From Cnuella takakiae (GTDB taxonomy: Bacteria > Bacteroidota > Bacteroidia > Chitinophagales > Chitinophagaceae): a stretch of 64,000 nucleotides of DNA. Location: positions 1,737,899-1,801,898 of the forward strand of contig NZ_MTFE01000010.1 of assembly GCF_001953305.1 (NCBI RefSeq), written 5' to 3'. Shown in pieces: positions 18,193 through 26,716 of the stretch. Within the stretch, counting starts at the first letter, position 1. Every line of letters begins with the position of its first letter. Made by a program: the position numbers and the translations under genes. A model generated the notes under the pieces. The model was not told where the DNA came from. It made no database searches and saw nothing but the letters and a program-made list of their open reading frames with translations.

Positions 18193-18643
18193 AAATAAAA
18201 TTTTGAAAGAATAAAGTGGAATGATGTAAAAGCGTTTTAGGGATCCACAAGATCATTTTAGTGTTTGTCAGGGCGTATAGTTAACTATGACCTTAAATGT
18301 AAATTTAAAATAAACGGAATTTATTAGCGTCTTTTTATTGTTTCTAGGTTTAGTGATAAATGTTTTTTATGGGAAAAACGTCTAAAAATATTGCATATTA
18401 AATAAAAATTATGTAATTATTATGATTGATGCCAGATCGCCACATATGCCTTCTGAATGGTGTAGTGTCTGCTTGTCGCAGTCGAAGAAAGTGTTATCTC
18501 AATTACAGCTTGTTATCAGGCTTGTTTGAGTTTTTCCTCCACCACAGTCTCGCATCTGTTACTGGGTTCCAGACAGCCGTGAAGCGTCATCCCTAGAATT
18601 AAATAACATTTAAACTTTTTTCACATTCACCAAACTAAATCAA
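18193..18643. other. Intergenic, AT-rich, nothing recognised
   Basis: About 450 bases of AT-rich DNA. No gene, RNA or strong hairpin seen. It should hold the promoter of the minus-strand small gene at its left end. Confidence 0.4.
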
Positions 18644-18922
18644 ATGGGTGCGTTACTTGTCCTGTTAATTTTTGCAGAATTTCTGGCCGGTCTGATTCAA
18701 TATTTTGACGAGTATCAGGGAATGAAAATATTTGATGGCTCAACAGCTACTGCTGACTACCGCAGTGCAATGGAGGAGGAGCTTTCAACAAGCTGGCGGC
18801 AAGGTGTTTTTTTCTCCATTGCTCGCACGGGAATTTTCCTGAAAACTCACTGTTTACTACACTGCTGGCATTGCATAGGTTTACTTCAGAAAAGTAAGTT
18901 GAAACATTTCAGTACCAATTAA
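18644..18922 (+). CDS. Doubtful small protein with hydrophobic N-terminus
   Basis: A 92-codon frame. The first 18 residues are hydrophobic (ALLVLLIFAEFLAGLIQYF); the rest includes SAMEEELSTSWRQGVFFS and then loses any clear pattern, with a Cys/His-rich end. It may be the start of a gene that has been interrupted, or chance. No family recognised. Confidence 0.25.
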   Translation: MGALLVLLIFAEFLAGLIQYFDEYQGMKIFDGSTATADYRSAMEEELSTSWRQGVFFSIARTGIFLKTHCLLHCWHCIGLLQKSKLKHFSTN

Positions 18923-19410
18923 TGTCGGTTCCTGATATGGCTACAAAGGAATTGTAAAAAGAATTTATTAAAATATTTGTTTAATAAATGAAGGATTTTG
19001 ATATTTATATCGCTCTCTCTATGATAATGCTTTCCGACTCTTATTGAATGCTAATTGCGTCCTTTGATTATTTGTTTATTCGCCCAAATCCATTTTACTT
19101 GTTTTTTGTCTTTAGATCATTTCTGTTTTAGTGAATAGTGAGAATGTTTTTGCTGTATAAAATAGGTGAGAAATAAGTTTTTTTATTAAAGAAACTTATT
19201 CATGCAATTGTAGAAATCTAAAACTTGATCAGATTGGCCATATGCTCAGAAAATATTGCATGGCTAAGAAAACGGAAATGAGCAAATAAGTTTAATTGTC
19301 TTTGGTTAATTGGATTTATAACGTCCTTTCATAAAAGAAGTCTATTCTGCCAATTGTTTTACATAAAGTTTAATTTCCTACAGTTTAAAAAGCAAGCAAA
19401 ATTGTAACAT
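18923..19410. other. Intergenic, AT-rich, nothing recognised
   Basis: Nearly 490 bases, strongly AT-rich, upstream of the metallopeptidase gene. No gene or RNA seen; it presumably carries that gene's promoter. Confidence 0.4.
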
Positions 19411-20964
19411 ATGAAAAGTTTAAAAGCCAAAGTAGAAAAACATCCAGAACGCAATGTGCCGCGTCGAATTTATGATATTGATAGTAAAGCCAGCAAAGAA
19501 AAGCCGGAAAACGTAGCAGAATCTGTTTTAAAGAGAATTGCTCCCGAACTTAAAATTAAACCCGACTTGTCTCAGTTAAACTTCGAACAAGTAAAAGAGA
19601 GCATTTTAGGTAAGCATGTCCTATATCAACAACAATATCAGGGCAAACCGATTTCAGGTGCTTGGATACGGATTGATATTGATAACGACGGAAAGGTTTA
19701 CAACATCTTAAACGATTTAGTGCCAGAACCGGTTTTGAAAAAAACGGAAAAACTAGAAACTAAAAAGGCTGCAGGCGCGGATTCACCTCCACACCAGCTT
19801 ACTGCAGATGAGGCTAAAGCCATTGCATTGGACGCAGCGAAGCCTTCAGAATCTAATTTGGATGATATTTTAGATTCAGAGTTAGTTTATTTTCCACACG
19901 ATGGAATTCCAACATTGGCTTGGAAATTCATAATCAAAGCAAAAAAACCAATTGCCGAGTGGAAGATTTACATTGATGCGCTGACAGGAGCCATTTTAGA
20001 TAAAGTTGACCTGCTCAAATACATTGACGGACGTGGTAGGGTTTTTGACCCTAATCCCGTCGCGGCTCTAAATGACACTACTCTTGAAGATAACTCCAAG
20101 ATACCTGACGCGGCTTATTTGGAAGTGACTTTAAAAGATTTAAAGAATACTGGTATGCTTGAGGGCCCTTTTGTAACGACAAGTACTACACCAAATCGCG
20201 TTAAAAGGGCTGATTTTACATTTCTCTTTAAAAGGGAAGATAGAGCATTCAAAGAAGTAATGGTTTATTACCATATTGATAGGGTTCAACGCTATATTCA
20301 AGAATTAGGTTTCAATAACGTACTTAATAAGCCTATAGAAGTACACATTGACGGCAGGAACGACGACAATTCTCATTATAGCCCTGCAACAAAATCCCTG
20401 ACGTTTGGTACCGGAGGCGTTGATGATGCCGAAGACGCTGAAATTATCTTACACGAATACGGCCATGCAATTCTTGATAATCAGGTTCCGGGCTTCGGTC
20501 CGGATGGTGAGGCAAGGGCAATGGGGGAAGCCTTTGGCGATTACCTGGCTGCCAGCTTCTTTGCGGATAAAAAACCAGCAAACCTTAGACCTACTGTAGG
20601 AAATTGGGATGCTGTCTTTTACAGTGGTGCTGAACCGCCATGTCTGAGAAGGCTAGACAGTAACAAAAAATATCCCAAAGACATGACAGGGGAAGAACAT
20701 AACGACGGCGAAATTTGGTCAGCCTGTCTTTGGGAAATTCGGGCAGCTTTGGGTCGTACAATAGCCGATCGGCTTATTATAGCTCACCACTTTCTTTTAA
20801 CCCCTAAAGCAAAATTTGAAGAGGCAGCTGATGCGTTAATTACTGCTGATAAAAATTTAAACGATGGGCGCAACGAAAAAATAATACGCGACGTTTTTAC
20901 AAGGAGGGGCATACTGCCCAACCTAAAGAGAAAAAATAAAAGAGCAGGTGTTCCTTTTGACTGA
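19411..20964 (+). CDS. M4/M36-type zinc metallopeptidase with PepSY/FTP propeptide
   Basis: A 517-residue gluzincin. Residues about 35-110 resemble the FTP propeptide domain and 130-200 a PepSY-like domain (ADEAKAIALDAA, then ALTGAILDKVDLL), which normally inhibit and fold the protease. The catalytic domain has HEYGH (348-352) and the third zinc ligand glutamate in MGEAFGDYLA (Glu373). The later HNDGEIWSACLWEIRAALG is typical of M36 (fungalysin-like) enzymes. Normal members are secreted, yet this one begins MKSLKAKVEKHPERN with no signal peptide. It is monocistronic in AT-rich DNA. The peptidase call is firm; whether M4 or M36 is less certain, and the export route is unknown. Confidence 0.8.
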   Translation: MKSLKAKVEKHPERNVPRRIYDIDSKASKEKPENVAESVLKRIAPELKIKPDLSQLNFEQVKESILGKHVLYQQQYQGKPISGAWIRIDIDNDGKVYNILNDLVPEPVLKKTEKLETKKAAGADSPPHQLTADEAKAIALDAAKPSESNLDDILDSELVYFPHDGIPTLAWKFIIKAKKPIAEWKIYIDALTGAILDKVDLLKYIDGRGRVFDPNPVAALNDTTLEDNSKIPDAAYLEVTLKDLKNTGMLEGPFVTTSTTPNRVKRADFTFLFKREDRAFKEVMVYYHIDRVQRYIQELGFNNVLNKPIEVHIDGRNDDNSHYSPATKSLTFGTGGVDDAEDAEIILHEYGHAILDNQVPGFGPDGEARAMGEAFGDYLAASFFADKKPANLRPTVGNWDAVFYSGAEPPCLRRLDSNKKYPKDMTGEEHNDGEIWSACLWEIRAALGRTIADRLIIAHHFLLTPKAKFEEAADALITADKNLNDGRNEKIIRDVFTRRGILPNLKRKNKRAGVPFD

Positions 20965-21091
20965 ATGACCACACGGATAAACTAAGGGGTTTTGATAAGG
21001 TGATTGAAGCGCTGACTCGTGACTTACAGAAAAGGGTGGACATCATGTTTTTGCTAGCGAAAAAGGGGTTCTATGAGAAAGGCTAAACGAG

Positions 21092-21470
21092 GGTAAAGGC
21101 AGTAAGGTCAGGTCATACATAGGTGCTGGTTGTGTTGTTCTTTCTGTCCCGCTCCAATCTGCAAGCCCTCGTGTATTCCACTTTAATAGGAAAGACTCTG
21201 GAGGACGGATTTATCGATGAACTACCAGGAAAACTCATAGGCGGCAGAGTGTACGATAGCACCCCACAGAACGGGCGGACCAAACCAAAAACATAGGATG
21301 GCCGCAAATTAAGAAGCTACGGACCAACGTAGAAAGTGGAGCAGTTCTTTGTCTGATTGTTCAAGTACCGGCGCTGCATCGTCCGCGATGAGAACAAAGA
21401 ATAAAACTTCAAAGCCGTTGTGTTCATCGCTTATGTAATGATCTTTCTGAAATCCTATTTCTATTTATGA
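21092..21470 (+). pseudogene. IS5-family transposase remnant
   Basis: A decayed C-terminal half of an IS5-type DDE transposase. In one frame 21092 onward reads GKGSKVRSYIGAG and later LQSASP. After a frameshift near 21170 it continues TLEDGFIDELPGKLIGGRV, YDSTPQNGRTKPKT, DGRKLRSYGPT, KVEQFF, LFKYRRCIVRDENKE and NFKAVVFIAYVMIFLKSYF. Four in-frame stops (two TAG, one TGA, one TAA) each lie where the family has Gln or Trp, so single base changes explain them. The order GKG-K, SASP, IGD-AYDS, DGRK, R-KVER-FAW-YRR is the family signature. The N-terminal part with the first aspartate is gone. This is an old, dead copy. Confidence 0.75.
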
Positions 21471-21648
21471 GACTACTTCTAATTTATTCACTTTAGACTA
21501 TAATGTATCGTAGAACGGTGAAAAGAATTTATTGAAACTTATTAAGCCGAAATTTTCGACGACTAGCATGTATGAACATCGAGGAAAGCATTAATACGTG
21601 CGAGGTCCTTGTATAATGATTTATAAATAAAACTTAAATGATAAGTTT

Positions 21649-23016
21649 ATGGCATTGACAACAAGTGAAGTTATCAAAAGAGCAAGAACTATGCTCAGCA
21701 GAAGAACAATCTACAAGCTCGGCAAAGGTGGCATGAACCCGTCTGCTTTAAGAGCTTCTGATTCGAACAATGAACTTGATTGCAGCGGATTTGTTGCATG
21801 GTGTTTGGGTATTAGTAGGCATACGTCAAATTCATTTTATGCAAGCTACAATGGTGATGGGAACAAAGGGTGGTTCGAAACGACCGCCGTATACAGGGAT
21901 GCCAATCATCACCTTGGACTAGTTACAAGAATTGATAATCCGGTTCGCGGGTGTATCGTTGTGTATGGAGATTCAATTGTTAATGGTCAAAGGCGGCAAG
22001 GCCATATAGGTATTGTTACTGAAGTTTCAGAGGCAGGCGTCGCAAGGAAGGTAATTCATTGTTCCAGTTCAGGCTATAGAGATTTTGGAGACGCAATACA
22101 GGAGAACAATTTTGCACCATTGCTGAATAACAGTCGTGCCATATATGCCAGGTACGACAACCTTGCGGAATTCAGAGGACTAGAGTCCGCTAATGTTTCA
22201 CTATTTGACGGTCTAGTTGTAAGCGGCAATGGCTTTCTGGAATCAGTTTCTAAAGATGAAGAAAATAGCTTAGATGTACCGGCTTTTGAGTATTTCAAGA
22301 ACGGAAAAATAATTTATCAGGCTTGGTCAAGTAAAAATGAATCAGCTTTTTACTTTCAGTCGCATGCAAAAATCTGTGCTGATGGCGCACCGGATGCCTA
22401 TAAAATAGGAAATAAAGGAACTGACGACCTCCGAAATGCAGGCAAACCACCATCTCCAAATGCATCAACCACAAAAAATCTCGATCGCTGGAGTTGGTGG
22501 GCTTTGGTTGTAGACGAGCATAACAATCCTGTTATACAAACCCAAAGTGATTCCAACCCCGGATACTTTGTTTCAACAACAGCTCATGTGAATCCGCAAT
22601 TCAAAAAAACTGATCCAAGAGCTTATGTAAATGCAAATGAAATTCCCTACATAGTGTTGCCAAAAAAGAATGCAGGTTCCGCTAAGCTTGGAGATTTTGC
22701 ATATGTTGTTGATCGGAAAACAGGGATTACTTGCCCAGCTATTTACTCAGAAGTAGGTCCAAAAGACGCACTTGGGGAGATTTCTATAAAAGCTGCCGAA
22801 ATACTTCACATTCCAAGTAATCCTAGAAAGGGAGGCGTGTCCCGTAAGGATATCTTCTATATTGTCTTTCCTGGTAGTGGAAACGGAAAGCCTAGATCAT
22901 TTGAAGAGATAAAAGATGAGGCAGAAAGGCTATTTAAAGAATGGGGCGGACTAGAAAGGCTAGAAAAAATGACAGCATATGACATCAGCAAGATCCCGCA
23001 AGAAGCTATAACTTAA
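21649..23016 (+). CDS. NlpC/P60 peptidase fused to GH75 chitosanase-like domain
   Basis: A 455-residue fusion lacking a signal peptide. Residues 1-170 are a NlpC/P60 domain: nucleophile in LDCSGFVAW (Cys45), histidine in RQGHIGIVTE (His119). Residues about 205-412 match the fungal-type chitosanase family GH75. Visible are CADGAPDAY (Asp245, the probable nucleophile/base region), the WSWWALV strand, PGYFVSTTAHV, EIPYIVLPKK, GDFAYVVD, and LGEISIKAAEIL with the catalytic glutamate (Glu377), closing with FYIVFPGSGNG. A C-terminal 40-residue charged tail follows. One domain would cut peptide links and the other beta-1,4-linked glucosamine chains, so the natural substrate may be de-N-acetylated peptidoglycan or a fungal wall. 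It stands alone downstream of a dead IS5 copy. Domain calls are good; biological target is inferred. Confidence 0.8.
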   Translation: MALTTSEVIKRARTMLSRRTIYKLGKGGMNPSALRASDSNNELDCSGFVAWCLGISRHTSNSFYASYNGDGNKGWFETTAVYRDANHHLGLVTRIDNPVRGCIVVYGDSIVNGQRRQGHIGIVTEVSEAGVARKVIHCSSSGYRDFGDAIQENNFAPLLNNSRAIYARYDNLAEFRGLESANVSLFDGLVVSGNGFLESVSKDEENSLDVPAFEYFKNGKIIYQAWSSKNESAFYFQSHAKICADGAPDAYKIGNKGTDDLRNAGKPPSPNASTTKNLDRWSWWALVVDEHNNPVIQTQSDSNPGYFVSTTAHVNPQFKKTDPRAYVNANEIPYIVLPKKNAGSAKLGDFAYVVDRKTGITCPAIYSEVGPKDALGEISIKAAEILHIPSNPRKGGVSRKDIFYIVFPGSGNGKPRSFEEIKDEAERLFKEWGGLERLEKMTAYDISKIPQEAIT

Positions 23017-23672
23017 AGGAAACAGTTTTCAACTCTCTTAAAATAGCTAGTTTTAAGTAAGGTGTGGCGTGTCAGAAGAATTGTAACTCGAAAGAAGAGC
23101 TTTGTTATGATACACTACCGGGTACAACTCAAGCAATAAGAAGTGGCGTAACTTTCCAAAGAATCGGTATAGGAAAGACTGTTTGGTGAGAATGTAAAGC
23201 TAAAGCCTGACCTGAACACCGTGCAGAATGATCCAGCCGCTACGCTGCCGAAAGTATTTGAGAGTCAACTACAGAACATAAGCTGATTGTAAAGCTATAA
23301 CCAAACTCAAAGTTCAAATTTAGCCTGACAATAAGCAGGTGCAATAACTCTGCTTCATAAGTGCAGGCTAAGTATCAGCAGTCGATGTTAGTGCAGATTA
23401 AAAATCTGACTGCTTCTCAATATTGCCATTCAGCAATATCTAGATAAAAGATAAAATTATTTGCGTACATTATTTTTATTTTGTCAACCTAGTACTCTTG
23501 TCTGTTTTGTCTATCTACAACTATTTCGTCTCTATTCAAACTCATTCCGTTCCGAAAGCTTGAATGTGCTATTCATAACAGCTTTTTATAAATTGGTATT
23601 TAATAAGATGTAAATATGTAGGAATAAATTAAGTTTATTATTAGCAATTTCATATTAGAATACTTTATTTGG
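23017..23672. other. Intergenic, possible decayed coding DNA and a hairpin
   Basis: About 650 bases without an intact gene. Around 23190-23285 a frame reads KPDLNTVQNDPAATLPKVF before a stop and may be the remains of a lost gene. A 7-bp inverted repeat (ATATTGC/GCAATAT, 23420-23439) is present without a T run. The last 100 bases are very AT-rich and probably hold the promoter for the flavoenzyme operon. Confidence 0.4.
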
Positions 23673-24905
23673 ATGTTAATGAACACCTTAAAAAATAAAA
23701 GCATCTACGATCTTTTGATTATTGGCGCTGGACCTGTTGGTTTGGCAGCCGCACATAAATGTGCCCAAAGAGGGTTGAAAATTATGGTACTTGAACAATA
23801 CAATTTTTTAAATCAATTTTCAAGTTCTGCTGGCGACACTAGACAGTTTCGACTGCAATATTCAGAAGATTATATGACTAGACTATCTTTAGAATCAATA
23901 AAATATTGGGATGAGATTCAAGAGCATAGCAAGGATATTTTAAGGACGAAGGTTGGTAGCCTATGGCTTGGTGTAGACGAATCTAGTTCTAGTGAAGGGC
24001 AAATCAAAGAGGCAATTGAAACAATGGATAGATTAAAGGTCCCATTTGAAAAATTGACAAAAAAAGAAATAGAAGCAGTATTTGGCTTCAATAATTTGCC
24101 AGACAATTATGATGGTTTTTTTCAAAAAGATGGAGGTACAATTAATGTTCCAGCAACAGTTAATACATTAAAAAAACTTTGCTCTGAATCATCACTTGTA
24201 ACCTTTCTTTTTGATGAGAAGGTAACAAGTGTTGCTTTAACAGATACAGTTAAAGTAAAAACAGAAAAAGGAGAATATCATTCAGAAAAGCTACTACTTA
24301 CGACTGGCCCATATATTAATGAATTAATAAATGGTTTTAATCTAGAATTAGAATATGAGGTTTGGCAGATGGTTTCTGCTTATTTCAAACTTAAAGATGG
24401 AAGTAGAGATTTGCCATCTTGGTTTATCTATGAGAATGAGTCAGATTCTGATCCGGGGTTCTATTATGGTTTTGAAAACTGTTCCTGGTCCAATCCAGGG
24501 TTTCTGAGGATTGCACCGGCTTTTGCAACTGACCGATTCAAAAAGCCTGGTGAACGGAAACCTAAAGCAAACATCAATGATCTAAAATTGACAGTTGATT
24601 GGGTAAAAAAAAGGATTCCGTTTGTAGATTGTACACCTCAATATATTAGTACTTGTCTGGCGTCAATTCCAACAAAAACATCGAAAAAGATGTTTTTGGA
24701 TTTTATCACAACAACGGTAAACCAGAATAAAAATATTTTAGCTTTTTCTAGTGGTTGGGCTTTCAAATTTGTTCCCTTACTTGGAAAGATATGCGCAGAT
24801 CTCCTAATTGATGGGCAAACCCAGTATGATATAAGTCATTTTAATTTCAATGATAAATTCAAGGATGAGAGATTTCAAATAAATAAAAGACGATTACCTT
24901 TTTAA
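23673..24905 (+). CDS. FAD-dependent oxidoreductase, sarcosine oxidase-like (DAO family)
   Basis: A 410-residue flavoenzyme. The N-terminal dinucleotide-binding motif is DLLIIGAGPVGLAAAHKCAQ, ending in an acidic residue after MVLEQ. The segment SSAGDTRQFRLQYSEDYM resembles the FAD/substrate region of monomeric sarcosine oxidases and N-methyltryptophan oxidases, and the C-terminal NILAFSSGWAFKFVPLLGK is the matching closing motif; these family members often bind FAD covalently through a cysteine near the end, which is not seen here (the position reads SSGWAFKF). The enzymes oxidise secondary or primary amines with release of H2O2. The next gene begins 8 bases after the stop, so the two form an operon. 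Codon use is AT-rich, unlike the mannan locus. Substrate unknown. Confidence 0.75.
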   Translation: MLMNTLKNKSIYDLLIIGAGPVGLAAAHKCAQRGLKIMVLEQYNFLNQFSSSAGDTRQFRLQYSEDYMTRLSLESIKYWDEIQEHSKDILRTKVGSLWLGVDESSSSEGQIKEAIETMDRLKVPFEKLTKKEIEAVFGFNNLPDNYDGFFQKDGGTINVPATVNTLKKLCSESSLVTFLFDEKVTSVALTDTVKVKTEKGEYHSEKLLLTTGPYINELINGFNLELEYEVWQMVSAYFKLKDGSRDLPSWFIYENESDSDPGFYYGFENCSWSNPGFLRIAPAFATDRFKKPGERKPKANINDLKLTVDWVKKRIPFVDCTPQYISTCLASIPTKTSKKMFLDFITTTVNQNKNILAFSSGWAFKFVPLLGKICADLLIDGQTQYDISHFNFNDKFKDERFQINKRRLPF

Positions 24906-24913
24906 AAATTATT

Positions 24914-26650
24914 ATGCCGAAAAGCTATAAACAAGGATCTATTCAAGGTTTAACGACAGACGTGGCTATAGTTGGAGCAGGTGTCTCTGGACTTTACTCT
25001 GGTTGGAGGTTATTATCTGGCTATTTTAAAGAAACACCAGACTATAGAACCTCTAATCCTTCCGTTTCAATTTTTGATATGAGTAACAGAATTGGTGGAA
25101 GATTATTTTCTATTAAAAATTATCCAGGTTTAGATGGAGTCGTAGGGGAGCTTGGGGGGATGAGATTTATGGAGCACCAAAAAATTGCAAATAGCTTAAT
25201 AAATAAAGTTTTAAAACTAACAGTTCTTGATTTCCCTATGGGAGACAAGAATAAGAATTTAATTTATTTAAGGGGTCAGCGTTTTCATGAATCTGACTAT
25301 GGAAAATCAGGGTTTAAAACAAATTATAACCTTGATAATAAATGGCAAGGCAAACATCCTGATGAAATTTTTACAGCAATAGTGAATGATGTTTTAATAA
25401 AAAATGGATATTCTACAGGTGCCCGTAATAGGAAAGAATGGGATGAGATTAAAAGCATTTTATCTTATTACCAAGGCCCAGATAAAGGTCAGACCCTTGA
25501 AAATATAGGATTTTGGAACCTTATAAATGATCAAGTCGGAAATGAAGGTTACAATTTTATTTCTGATGCAGGTGCTTACTTTTCTAATACAATTAATTGG
25601 AATTCTGCAGAAGCTATGCCATACATGATGGGTGATTTTGTTGGCGATGTAAAATATAAGACCATTGAAGGAGGATTCGACATGATAGCTGAAGGGCTTG
25701 CTAAACTTTTCAGTGAGGCTGGCGGTACTATATATAATAGTAAACAGTTATTAAACTTTTCACATAATGATTTAAATTCTTTCAAATATAAGTTGCTAAT
25801 TAGGGATACGAAGGACAATGATGAATATGAAATTTATTGCAATAGTTTAATCTTAGCTATGCCTAGAAGAGCATTAGAGCTTATAAATGATCATAACTTT
25901 TTGTTTAAAGGAGGCGAAGATATCGAGTTGAAAAAAAATATTAGATCTGTTATAGGCGAGCCGTCATTTAAGTTATTAATGGCATTTGATAATGGAAAAA
26001 ATAGACTTCCATGGTGGAAATCTGAATTAGATATAGATGAAGGACGATCTATAACAGATTTGCCAATGAGGCAATGTTATTATTTTGGTGCGGCTAAAGA
26101 TAGAAATGCCTCACTTTTATTAGCTAGTTATAATGATATGAGAACGGTTGATTTTTGGAAGCCTTTAGAGTTGCCGGATCAAGGTATGTCGTATAAAAAA
26201 AATTCGGTTCATTTTAAGAAAATGATAGACAACAACAGTTTTGTGCCAAAAGCTACCAGCTTTGTCACTAAAGAAGAATTAGAGAAAGTTAGTAAATTTT
26301 ATAAGCAAGCTCCAAAAAGAATGGTTGATCATTCATTATTTCAACTTAAGGAACTACATGGTGTAGAAAATATTCCAGACCCATTTACAACAATGTATGA
26401 AAACTGGAGTGACGACCCTTACGGAGGTGGGTACCATGCATGGAAAGCTAGATATGATGTTGGTTCTGTAATGAGTTACATGAGACGCCCGATGAAAACT
26501 GAAAATGTTCATATTTGTGGAGAGGCATATAGTGATCAACAAGGGTGGATTGAAGGGGCTTTTTGTGTAGCTGAGAGAATGTTACAGCAGGAGTTCGCTA
26601 TGTGCAAACCTTCAGAATGGCTAGACGATGATTATTATTTAGGGAGGTAA
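24914..26650 (+). CDS. Flavin amine oxidase, L-amino-acid oxidase-like
   Basis: A 578-residue protein. VAIVGAGVSGLYSGWRL is the FAD-binding Rossmann motif, and NRIGGRLFSI with GVVGELGGMRFMEHQ are the following signature of flavin monoamine/L-amino-acid oxidases. The C-terminal part has the substrate/FAD closing segment DDPYGGGYHAWKA and HICGEAYSDQQGWIEGA. Relatives oxidise amino acids such as lysine, phenylalanine or tryptophan to imino acids with H2O2 and ammonia; some act as antibacterial agents and some start natural-product pathways. No signal peptide is present. It lies between the sarcosine-oxidase-like gene and the M28 peptidase gene, which suggests peptide release followed by oxidation. 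Specificity cannot be told from the sequence. Confidence 0.8.
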   Translation: MPKSYKQGSIQGLTTDVAIVGAGVSGLYSGWRLLSGYFKETPDYRTSNPSVSIFDMSNRIGGRLFSIKNYPGLDGVVGELGGMRFMEHQKIANSLINKVLKLTVLDFPMGDKNKNLIYLRGQRFHESDYGKSGFKTNYNLDNKWQGKHPDEIFTAIVNDVLIKNGYSTGARNRKEWDEIKSILSYYQGPDKGQTLENIGFWNLINDQVGNEGYNFISDAGAYFSNTINWNSAEAMPYMMGDFVGDVKYKTIEGGFDMIAEGLAKLFSEAGGTIYNSKQLLNFSHNDLNSFKYKLLIRDTKDNDEYEIYCNSLILAMPRRALELINDHNFLFKGGEDIELKKNIRSVIGEPSFKLLMAFDNGKNRLPWWKSELDIDEGRSITDLPMRQCYYFGAAKDRNASLLLASYNDMRTVDFWKPLELPDQGMSYKKNSVHFKKMIDNNSFVPKATSFVTKEELEKVSKFYKQAPKRMVDHSLFQLKELHGVENIPDPFTTMYENWSDDPYGGGYHAWKARYDVGSVMSYMRRPMKTENVHICGEAYSDQQGWIEGAFCVAERMLQQEFAMCKPSEWLDDDYYLGR

Positions 26651-26716
26651 ATGTTGCGCTTAAATATTGTGGCTTATGTTAATGTGAGTGTAAGTAAAGC
26701 ATAAACTTTGGATTTT

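Noticed and set aside
20994-21083. A 29-codon frame upstream of the IS5 remnant as its N-terminus.
   Set aside because: It does not match the IS5 N-terminal region and ends in a stop before the recognisable part.
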